From: CAYMUR01 sp964393615
Lineage (GTDB): Bacteria > Planctomycetota > Planctomycetia > Pirellulales > Pirellulaceae
Reading direction: 5' to 3'
DNA: 64,000 bases
NCBI GenBank assembly: GCA_964393615.1
Contig: CAYMUR010000013.1
Span: forward strand, 19,322-83,321
Position numbers and translations under genes: made by a program. Shown piece by piece: positions 1 to 9,600 of this stretch; position 1 is the stretch's first letter, and each line of letters begins with the position of its first letter. The notes beneath the pieces are model-generated. The model saw only the letters and a program-made list of their open reading frames with translations. It made no database searches and was not told the DNA's origin.

Positions 1-29
1 TGAACCATGACAGTCACTGTAATAAGAAG

Positions 30-1211
30 TCATTGAATTTCGTACGTCCGACAGCGGTTGGCCATTTTCTCAAGCCTCTGGGGAACAACCGTTACTCCCA
101 GTCCGCCCCGTTCAATGGCTGGCGCACGCCCACCATATGTAAACGTCATATCTTCGGTCGTCAAGGATTCACGAAGAATGTGGCGGTCATAGGAACCTTC
201 CAGGTAAGCGATGTTGCCGACCGACGTCGCAAAATGTCTACCGGCGGCTGAAAGGATAGCCGACTCACCAGGATGACATCCTAATTGATATCCCAGACCG
301 GCACGGTCTGCCCGTGCTGCCAGCCGTAGACAAGCAAGAAACCCGCCACATTTTGAAAGACGCAAATTAAAGAAGTCACAAGTTTTGGTGCGGATGGCAG
401 AGTCAGCATCGTGTTCACTCGTTAATGATTCGTCCAGCATGATTCGAACGGGCAATGCTTTTCGGAGTTCAGACAACGCCAAGACTTCGGCATGCGGTAC
501 CGGTTGTTCGATCGAACTAGGCTCAAAGCGCAGGAGTGGTTCAACACGCGCTCGAACGTCGCTAGACCGCCAACCTTCGTTAACGTCGAGTCGCAAATCG
601 ATTCGGCTACCCAGCCAAAAGCGTAATCGTTCCATTCGCTGAATGTCGTCCACACCTGGCATTCCGATCTTGACCTTGCACTGTGAGAACCCATACAGCC
701 TGATCTTGGCGGCCGATAATCTTTCTCGAACAGGAGTGTCCGCAGTAATGATCCCCGAGTACTGTACTTCAACACGCGTCTTTCGAATCAGGGAAGCTTC
801 TCTATAATGCTGCGTTACCATACTAACCGGTTCTTCAAACAACTTGCCGAACGCATCAAGTACACTCAGTTCCACCGCACAACGCAACGCGTTACCATAG
901 CACCCTCGCTTATCGTTTTCCGGCCGGGGAAGCTGTAACCCCTGGCACAACCTAATCACATCGTCCCAGTTATCACAGTCCGCCTGTAATTGCTCATCAA
1001 TCGCAGCGTCAGCAAGCTGCTGAAGCGATCCGGGAACAGTTTCTCCCGTGACATATTCGCGTGGTACACCCTCTCCCCAGCCACGTGTTCCATCAACAAG
1101 GGTACACATCACCAAGATATTTTCACTGCTGGAGCGACAATACGACGCGTGGCGAATTTTTCGCTGCAGTGGCATCAACAAGCGATAAATCGTTAGCTCA
1201 CGGATTCGCAC
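30..1211 (-). CDS. Enolase-superfamily enzyme (dipeptide epimerase / muconate cycloisomerase-like)
   Basis: Members of this superfamily abstract a proton alpha to a carboxylate using Mg2+ and a TIM-barrel lysine pair. Visible are the KxK motif (CKVKIG), three metal ligands in order (DVNEGW, SIEQP, LDESL) and the second lysine (RLSKCGG), which is the muconate-lactonizing pattern shared by dipeptide epimerases and o-succinylbenzoate synthases. The frame is open to 1352 but would then overlap the preceding gene by about 100 bp. I prefer GTG at 1211, which gives the family-like beginning VRIRELTIYRLLMPL. A GTG at 1250, four bases past the upstream stop, is the alternative. No clear Shine-Dalgarno is seen at either. 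It is last in a same-strand run behind the PKS, SDR and ketopantoate-reductase-like genes. The substrate cannot be told from sequence. Confidence 0.85.
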   Translation of the reverse strand: MRIRELTIYRLLMPLQRKIRHASYCRSSSENILVMCTLVDGTRGWGEGVPREYVTGETVPGSLQQLADAAIDEQLQADCDNWDDVIRLCQGLQLPRPENDKRGCYGNALRCAVELSVLDAFGKLFEEPVSMVTQHYREASLIRKTRVEVQYSGIITADTPVRERLSAAKIRLYGFSQCKVKIGMPGVDDIQRMERLRFWLGSRIDLRLDVNEGWRSSDVRARVEPLLRFEPSSIEQPVPHAEVLALSELRKALPVRIMLDESLTSEHDADSAIRTKTCDFFNLRLSKCGGFLACLRLAARADRAGLGYQLGCHPGESAILSAAGRHFATSVGNIAYLEGSYDRHILRESLTTEDMTFTYGGRAPAIERGGLGVTVVPQRLEKMANRCRTYEIQ

Positions 1212-1254
1212 GACGTTGAAATGGGCATTACACCCAAGCCCGAGTTTCACATGG

Positions 1255-2274
1255 TCAAGCAGCCTCACGCTGCATCGGCTGATTCGAAATTGTCGGTACA
1301 GTGAAAGTCTCTCGGATACCATCCTGAAAATCAAAACGAGGCTGGTAACCAAGCAACCGCTTTGCTTTGGCGATGGAAAAATCCAGATTAAGGGTCAAAA
1401 ACTTCATACGAGCCTGTGTCAACAACGGCGATTCACTTGCACCGGCCAAACGTGCCGTCGCCTCCATGGACTTGGCAAGGACACGCGCCAGCCATTCAGG
1501 AATAGTACCGGGGCAAGGTTTCCCTATGTAGTCCGCAATGGTGCCAATAAACTCCACACGTGTCACAAGACGATCGTCACGCACATTGAATCTCTCACCA
1601 ATAGCAATATCCTTTTCCATACTCAACAAAACGGCATCGACGAGGTTACCGACATAGGTGTTATTTAACAGGCAGTGACCATCTCCAATCATTTTCATCT
1701 TACCCGTAGATATACATTCCAGGAGACGTGGCACAACATGTCGGTCACCAGGACCATAGATAAAACCGGGGCGCACTATGACGGCTGCTAATCCCTGCCG
1801 ATCCATGTGCTGCTGCAATAACCATTCTGCTTCTACTTTAGTCTGTGTATATCCATCCAGACCCTCGATTTCGATGGCAACCGTTTCATCGGTCCCAAAA
1901 TGGTGACGCGCTTGATAGACTCCCAACGAACTGATCTGGATCCAACGCCGAATTCGTCCCGCGCGTTCAGCGGCCGTCAACAGATGCTCTAATGCAAAAA
2001 CATTAATGGCCCGATATTTTTCCGCCGGTCCCCAATCCCCTACATGTGCCGCCGCATGGACAACATAGTCAACACCCAACAACGGTGTTTGCAATGTCTC
2101 GGGACGAGTCAAATCACCTTCGACACGCCGTACTGCCAACCCCTCTAGCGACCGTGTGTCTGACGAGGGGCGCACCATAACACGAACTTGATATCCTATC
2201 TCAAGCAACCGGCGGACCATGTAATTGCCAACCATTCCCGTCGCACCAGTGACCAATACGACGGATTGGGGCAT
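1255..2274 (-). CDS. NAD-dependent epimerase/dehydratase, extended SDR (3-beta-HSD-like)
   Basis: This is an extended short-chain dehydrogenase of about 339 residues. The N-terminus has the Rossmann motif VLVTGATGMVG, then an acidic residue in EGDLTRPE, the VVHAAAHVGDWG segment, and the catalytic YxxxK in GYTQTKVEAEW preceded by ISSLG. The 3-beta-hydroxysteroid dehydrogenase-like branch acts on many hydroxy/keto lipids and sugars, so the substrate is open. The frame reaches 2334, but ATG at 2274 has an AGGAAAG ribosome site a few bases upstream and places the Rossmann motif at the usual distance. It follows the ketopantoate-reductase-like gene by 95 bp and is followed closely by the enolase-superfamily gene, suggesting co-transcription. 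It could tailor the product of the neighbouring PKS; that is inference from position. Confidence 0.88.
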   Translation of the reverse strand: MPQSVVLVTGATGMVGNYMVRRLLEIGYQVRVMVRPSSDTRSLEGLAVRRVEGDLTRPETLQTPLLGVDYVVHAAAHVGDWGPAEKYRAINVFALEHLLTAAERAGRIRRWIQISSLGVYQARHHFGTDETVAIEIEGLDGYTQTKVEAEWLLQQHMDRQGLAAVIVRPGFIYGPGDRHVVPRLLECISTGKMKMIGDGHCLLNNTYVGNLVDAVLLSMEKDIAIGERFNVRDDRLVTRVEFIGTIADYIGKPCPGTIPEWLARVLAKSMEATARLAGASESPLLTQARMKFLTLNLDFSIAKAKRLLGYQPRFDFQDGIRETFTVPTISNQPMQREAA

Positions 2275-2369
2275 TTGCTTTCCTGACTGGTGAAATACGA
2301 TCGTGACAGTCGCTAGCAAGGCAGGTGCTCTCACCAGCGTATATCTTTGCCAGGTCCACTCACGATCAT

Positions 2370-3437
2370 TTAGCCGGCAATGCGTAAGCGAGGTTGTTGA
2401 GCAAAGGATTGAAATCGCCGTAAAACAGAGTGTTCAGATCGACTCTTGGCACCTCTGTGCGATTCCAGTTCATGGACGGAGGCTTGCACCAGCTGGTTAT
2501 ACGGTACGTCAAATCCTATGGAACTCGCCAATCGTACCAAGTGACCGTTGACCTCGTCCACCTCGGTCTTTTTTCCCCGCTGTAAATCCTGAGCCAGCGA
2601 AAAACTGATCCGCTTGCTACCATAGAATCTTTCGGAAAAAACTCTCACAATGCGTCCTAAAACCGGTTTATTTAACATGCGAAAAGCTTGTCGAACGTTA
2701 CAAGTATCCGTACTCCCAGGAATGCGTGATAAGCGAATGCGAGCTCGTCGCAAGGTCTCGAGGGACTCTTCGAGCAGTGGACTTCCAATATAGTCGTGCC
2801 ACAGCATGTGCCCGATGGTATCTTCCACAAAATTTGTTTCCGACAAACAAAAACTGACCCCTAACGCATTGACCACAAGCTGGTTGTAACGCACTCCCAA
2901 GACATTCGGATGTTCTATCACTTTCATACCTGTCAGACGCAGCAGCTTTCTGGCCTGACAACTGGCTAGATGGTTGACCCCATCGCGAGAAGGTCCGACG
3001 ACGGTAAAACCGTTGCGTTGCAAGCCAACCGTACCTGGCTGGACAACAGCCATGCGACTAAGAGTCACTCCCATCACCAATTGCTCACGGGGGACAAACT
3101 GTTCAAAAATGTGATCATTCACCCCATTTTGAATCGAAATCACAAGCGCATCATCCAGGTAGGGCTTTGCCGCTGCCAGCGCCTGGTCGGTATCCTGTGC
3201 CTTGGTTGTTACGAAGACTACATCTGAACCCGCAATCGTATCTACCGACAGTGCAGCACGCAAACGAACGTCATGCATCCCCCACGGTCCGAGCAAACAA
3301 ACGCCTTGCCTTTGGGTGACAACTTCGGCATGTTCACCACGGCCAACGAGCAACACGTCTAGTGATGGTTCATTATATTTAATCAAACCACCGATCATCG
3401 ACCCAACGGCTCCAGCCCCTAACACCGTAACTTTCAT
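2370..3437 (-). CDS. Ketopantoate reductase-like (ApbA/PanE family) dehydrogenase
   Basis: The protein begins MKVTVLGAGAVGSMIGG, the nucleotide-binding start of ApbA/PanE enzymes, and continues with VFVTTKAQDTD, the QNGVND segment and a helical C-terminal half with the conserved NPVLG/GKKTEVDEVNG-like region. Family members reduce 2-dehydropantoate or other 2-keto acids with NADPH. At 355 residues it is somewhat longer than a typical PanE (about 300). It lies 172 bp behind the PKS on the same strand and 95 bp before an SDR. It may be a specialised paralogue, either supplying pantoate for phosphopantetheine or reducing a keto intermediate of the lipid pathway. Neither role is shown by sequence. 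The start at 3437 is the only ATG next to the Rossmann motif. Confidence 0.85.
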   Translation of the reverse strand: MKVTVLGAGAVGSMIGGLIKYNEPSLDVLLVGRGEHAEVVTQRQGVCLLGPWGMHDVRLRAALSVDTIAGSDVVFVTTKAQDTDQALAAAKPYLDDALVISIQNGVNDHIFEQFVPREQLVMGVTLSRMAVVQPGTVGLQRNGFTVVGPSRDGVNHLASCQARKLLRLTGMKVIEHPNVLGVRYNQLVVNALGVSFCLSETNFVEDTIGHMLWHDYIGSPLLEESLETLRRARIRLSRIPGSTDTCNVRQAFRMLNKPVLGRIVRVFSERFYGSKRISFSLAQDLQRGKKTEVDEVNGHLVRLASSIGFDVPYNQLVQASVHELESHRGAKSRSEHSVLRRFQSFAQQPRLRIAG

Positions 3438-3609
3438 ATCACGACTCGTTTCATGTTTACATTCTCTAGTTTGTCAATCGTTAAACTGGCCTTAACTTCC
3501 CCAAGCAAAACTTCCCCAAGCAAAGTAGTGCCGTGACACCTGGAAAAATTGTCCAGGCCAACCCGAAAAATACCCCTGGGATCCTCAGTTCACGCCTGGG
3601 AAAACAGAA
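3438..3609. other. Spacer between PKS and ketopantoate-reductase-like gene with 15-bp tandem repeat
   Basis: It holds two adjacent copies of a 15-bp unit (ACTTCCCCAAGCAAA) at 3495-3509 and 3510-3524. A short hairpin (CCTGGA / TCCAGG) lies at 3539-3557. No T-run follows the hairpin on the minus strand, so I do not call it a terminator; read-through from the PKS gene into the next gene is possible. Confidence 0.6.
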
Positions 3610-6600
3610 TTACGACCCCAGGCATTCACCGATAAGTTGGGCAAGTCGGGAAGCATTATCCCCGGTCATCATGGTGAAGTGATCGCCCGGCACTTGATAG
3701 AATTTGAAGGGCACGGTGATAAATTGGTCCCACCCTAAATCATGGGCAATATGTTGCCCAGAAGCTTCCATCAACACCGACAATTCGGTCGGGCGAAAGA
3801 TATGCACCTCCTGTGCTAGCTGCGGCGGCTGATAATTCATGATCGCCTGTGAATGTGCCCGGCAGACTTCAATTAAACGTCGAATATGGTCCGTCGAAAC
3901 ATCAGGCGGTACAACTTGATGTTTGATGGCTTCGTCCAATACGGTCTGAATTCTTTCGTCTGGATGTTGGGACCGTAGTTTTTCGTAAGATACCTTCATT
4001 TCGGTACCAGCAAAATAATTGGAAAAGTTTATCACATCGTAAAGAAATCGTGCATGATCTTCCAAGTCAACATCGTTGAAAATAGCAGGAGTAGGCGAAT
4101 CAATAAAAACCAACTCACCAATTTCCTCGCCTTGTTCACGCAATTGGCGCACCATTTCATAAGCAAATATGCCACCCGTGGACCAACCCACCAAAAAATA
4201 CGGCCCTTTGCTTTGAACGGTACGGATAGCTGCCAGATAGTCGGCCGCCATCTCTTCGACAGAATCATGCGGTGCCAATTGATGCTCGATGCCGCGGGCC
4301 CTTAAAACGTAAACAGGTAGATCGTCACCAAGCTGCCGGGCTACATCAAGATAACAACGCACGTCACCGCCCGCTGGATGGATACAAAAAAGTGGCGGTC
4401 GCGACCCGTTAGGTCGCAGCGGTAGTAACGGTGACCAGGCATCCATTTCAGAAGTCTTCGAGCCTTGTTGCTGGCTGGATGAATCGACATCCTCAACAAG
4501 CAACTCAGTGGCCACTTCTGCCAATCGATTAATGCTGGGACCTTCCAGAAAGCGTGCCATCGGTAAGTTTAATAACAGCTGGGATTCGATTTTGTTCTTG
4601 AGCTCCATTGCCATCAACGAATCCAGGCCCAACGTGTTAAGTGGCTGGTCCCGGTCCAGCTGTTCCACGTCCACACTCATAATGTTTGCCAGTTCATCGG
4701 CAAAATAAACCGTTAGCTTTTCTTTCCTCCCGTCGATGTCGTCAGCTAAAAGCTCCGCACGCAACCGGTGGTTCACAGTGACCAAATCAGATGCCACAGA
4801 GTCGTCGTCGATGTCAGCCATGACTTGGTGTAGAAATGACGGACGCTGGCCACGTAACAAACCCAGCATATCGGACCAATGGGCATCCATGACGGTGAAA
4901 TTCACTACGTCGTCAGACAATGCAGAACCAAACACCTCCAACGCCTGTCCCGAGGCCAAAAGATCCATTCCCCGCGCTTTGATCTGCTCGCTCCGTCCGC
5001 CATCAATCGCCATTCCCGATTCCGACCAGGGCCCCCAGTTAATCGAAGTAGCCGGACGGCCCAATGACTGCCGATAAGCAGCAAAACTGTCAAGGAAAGC
5101 GTTCCCTGCCGCATAATTCCCCTGTCCCGGCGATCCCAGCAAGGCGGCCACAGAAGAAAACATGACAAAAAAATCAAGCGGCTCATCGATGGTAGCTCGA
5201 TGTAAATTCCAAGCTCCATCCATTTTGACGTCCAACGCAGCGCGGAATTGCTCCCACTGCATGTCAAATAAAACGCCGTCCTGTAAGACGCCCGCCGCAT
5301 GAATCACTCCACGTAAAGGTGGACACTGCTTCGGCCTCTGGGACAACGCCAGCGACAGCGAATCAAAATCAGTCACGTCCGCGGAAATCACGGTTACTTC
5401 GGTACCCGTGTTAACAATGGCTTCAAGTTGTTGCGCATGACTCTCCTGCGCACCGTGACGGGACATCAAGAGAAGGTGCCCTGCGCCCTGTTCCGCCAAC
5501 CACTCAGCAACTTTTAATCCTAAAGCTCCCAGGCCACCGGTGATCAAATACGTGCCAGCCGCTGAAACGGTGTCAGGTTGTTCCGTCACCTCCTCGACTT
5601 CGGCTATTTCGCGGTCATCAATAGAAACAACCACTTTACCGATATTTTTGCGTTGAGCCATGTAGCGAAATGCGCCAACCGTATCGTCGACGGAAAATTG
5701 TGTGTGCGCTAACGGCTGATAGTCACCCAAGGCAAAATATTGCATCATTTCTAAAAACATCTGGCAGATGTAGTCAGGTCGCTGTCGTAACATGCGATCC
5801 AGGTCGATGGCAAAGTAGGATAAATTATCTTGAAACGGTAACAAACCAATCATGCGGTTCTGATAAATATCCGTCTTGCCAATTTCCAAAAATCGACCAT
5901 AAGCTCGCAGCGATGCGAGACTCTTGGTAATCGCGTCTCCGGGTAACGAATTCAAGACAACGTCGACACCTTGTCTCCCGGTGATTTGCATGATCTCATC
6001 AGCGAAATCAAGTGTACGTGAATTCATCACATGCTCGACACCGAGTGACCTCAAATAATCACGCTTTTCGTCACTGCCAGCTGTGGCAAAAATTTCCGCG
6101 CCAACCTGCTGTGCAATCTGAACTGCGGCCAGTCCCACACCCCCAGCACCCGCGTGAATCAAAACCCGCTCGCCGGGAGCCAACTGCGCCAAACGCAACA
6201 ACGCATAATAGGCCGTCAAAAACGTGATCGGAATGGTGCTCGCCTGCGCATGATCGATATCGCCCGGTTTATGCACCAAAGCAAACTCGGCACTAATGGC
6301 ATGAGAAGCAAAACTGTACGGAGCTACTCCCATGACTTCGTCGCCCACTTGGAATCGTTCAACCCCCGGCCCCACCGCAGTCACAACCCCCGAACATTCA
6401 ATGCCAAGCGGCACCACATCGTCTTGTAATCCTGGGTAAAGTCCCATCGCTTTCAACACATCACTAAAATTCAATCCCGCTGCATGGACTTCGAGTTCCA
6501 CCTGACCTTTTTCCGGCTGGTGCCGAGACGTTGACTCAAACCACAAAAGGTCAAAGCTACCGGAATCACCCAAACGTAACCGGAATGGCGATTTGGCCGG

Positions 6601-9600
6601 AACGTTGGAAGATCTAACCCCGGATTTGAGAGCTAAAACATCGGGTGCTGATTCCAACCGGGCAACAAAACGCTGCTCACCTCGCAATGCCACCTGATCT
6701 TCTTGCACTGCACCCTGACCACTTAACATTTCTTGCGCAACTTGTTTTGCCATTCGGGATAGATCGGCTCGGGGATCCAGGTCGATGAGTCGACAACGTT
6801 GCTGATTGTGCTCCACCGACGCTACTCGGCCCAATCCCCATAACGGCGCCTGAAACGCTGAAACAACATCGACACCATCCACCGACTGAGCACCACACGT
6901 GACAACCGATAACCCGGGCACGTCCTGCCATCCGAAACGAGCCAGAGATTGGAACAATGGCAACACACTTCCTGGGCCTAAATCACGTGCCCTGTCCAAA
7001 ACGGCGGCTCCCCCATGCCCCTCCACCAGAATATCGAGGCCCCAACAATAGACCACCCCCGCACAATCCTTCGATTTTTCGCTGTCGGGTGTGAATACTT
7101 CGTCCAGCAAACGCTGGATATCCTCGACGTGTCCTGGACGGATTCTGTATCCGCCCAGGTCACCATTCTGGGCGTCCAATCGGTGGAATTCCGAGTCAGC
7201 AGAGATCATCACCACTTGGCAACCGCGCTGTTCCAGTTCGTCAGCAAACAACCGCCCAAAACCCTGCTCATCGTTGAAAATCAACCAGATACCATTGTCT
7301 TGCTGCTGACTGGACTCGGACGGTGCCAGGGACTGTGGAAACCATTTCACCTGGTACAGCCAATCACGCGTTTGACTTCGACTCTCGTGCAGTGAACGTC
7401 CCAAACGCTGGACACACACACCTTGTAGTTCTACGATGACCTGCCCTTCTTCGTCCAACAACATCACGTTTCCGGTCACCGTTTCCGGGCTGGGATGATC
7501 CGCGTCAGACGTTCGAACAACGTAGGTCAGCATGGTTTCGGCTAATGGACGCATCACTCGCACTCGGCGAACACTCACCGGCATGTACGTGTACGGACTA
7601 TGCGAACCGTCAGGTTCCAAGGGCACCACGCCAGCCATGGACTGAAAAAGCCCGTCCAATAGGGCGGGATGCAGGCAATATTGCTGAAGTTGTTCCTGTA
7701 CTGTGTCCGAGAGCAACACCTCTGCCAGGGCTTCCTGCTGCGTCCGCTGTAACTTGTTCAGGACCTGAAACGAGGGGCCGTATGCCAAGCCCCGCTGATT
7801 CATTTGTGTATAAAACTCTTCCCGTGAACTGCTCGATACAACGCAAGAACGGACTGCAGACAAATCAACCGACGGAACGTCGGCTTCAAGTCCCTCACCC
7901 GTTGTCTGGGCCGGAACCATTGCGCCCACTGCATGTAATGCCCAAGTCGCCTCGTCTTCACATTCTGTCGCATCCGCCAGCGTGCTGAAAACTTCAAAGG
8001 TACGCCGACCTGCTGATTCCGGCGCCAAAACGAGTTGTACCAGTCGACTCGTTCCTTCCGTAAGAAACATCGCCTTTTGAATCGAAAGGTCTTCCAGCAC
8101 GGGCCTATCGTTCCCATACATTTGGTCGGCCGCCGCCAACACCTGATCGATATAAGCCGCAGCCGGGGCAACAGGAGAACCTTGTACCTGATGATCCACC
8201 AAATATTTTGGTGATTGGTTACTCCATTGATGTTGGTAGATTGTCTTGTCGAGGGGAGAGGTGACATGGTACCCGAGAAGTGGGTGAAGAACGTCGGAAC
8301 GTTGACCGATCATCGCGGTCTGACGTTTTTCACCACCAGGATACCAATACCGTGAACGGTCAAACGGGTAATTCGGCAATCTCAACCGTCGTCGTTGCCA
8401 AGGCTTGTCAAATTCGGGCCACGCCACGTTGACTCCCAAAACATAGAGGCTGGCCAAGCTATTCAACATAACCTGCCAGGCATCTTGCCCACGGCGCAAA
8501 GACGGCAGCCAGGAAACGTCGAGATTCGGACAACAGCGTTTTCCCATGCCTAACAAACTCGCCGTCGGTCCGACTTCAAGAACGGCATCCAAATCCTGTT
8601 CGGCGAGCTGCTGCATACCATCTGCAAAACGGACTGTTTGGCGCACGTGATCGCGCCAATATCTTGCATTCGGCGGTTCACTATCCAAGATTTGTCCGGT
8701 CAAATTAGAAGCAATCGGTATGCGAGGCCGTTCCATGGGAACCACTCGTGCCAACTGTTCAAACTCGTCAAGCATCGGGTCCATCAGCGACGAGTGAAAA
8801 GCATGAGAAACCATCAACCGTTGGGACTCGATTCCGCTTGCGGCAAACTGTTGCAACAACTCCTCAACAACACCCGTTTCTCCTGAAATTACGGTGTTCA
8901 TCGGCCCGTTCGCGGCAGCAATGTCGACCACGTCTCGATATTCCACCAACGCGTCCGTAACCACATCGGCTCCCGCAAATACGACCGCCATGTTCCCAAT
9001 CTGGGGTAACTGTTGCATCAACCTTGCACGGTGAGCAATTAGTTTCAAACCATCTTCGGGACTAAACACGCCGGCAACACAACAAGCCACGTATTCGCCC
9101 ACACTATGCCCCATGACGATTGCAGGCTCGATACCCCAAGATCGCCACAACTGGGCCAGCGCGTATTCGATCGCGAACAAAGCGGGTTGCGTGTAGACCG
9201 TTTGATCTAGCAACGATTCATGCTCCGACTCTGGATACAACACCGACAGAAGCGACTTGCTGACCGCATCAGAAAATGTGTGATCCAGCCGTTCGATCGT
9301 TTCACGAAAATGGGAGTGAGTTTCAAACAAATCACGACCCATGCCGATGTATTGAGATCCCTGCCCGGTAAACACCATGGCAATCCTGGGACGCGTAGCA
9401 ATCTGAACTTTTCCGCGTTGCACACCCGCGACCGCCTTATCGCTGGCAACATTTCTGAGGCGGCTGGAAAGTTGTTCGCGATCAGCCGCAGTAATCACTA
9501 GCCGGTGATTAAAATGCGTCCGCCCCGTATTCGCCGTGTGACAAACATCGGCTGCTGTAACATCTTCGTTGGCTGCGAGGAACTCCCCGTATTTCAGGGC

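Noticed and set aside
3539..3557. Hairpin after the PKS gene as terminator
   Set aside because: Short stem and no T-run on the minus strand.
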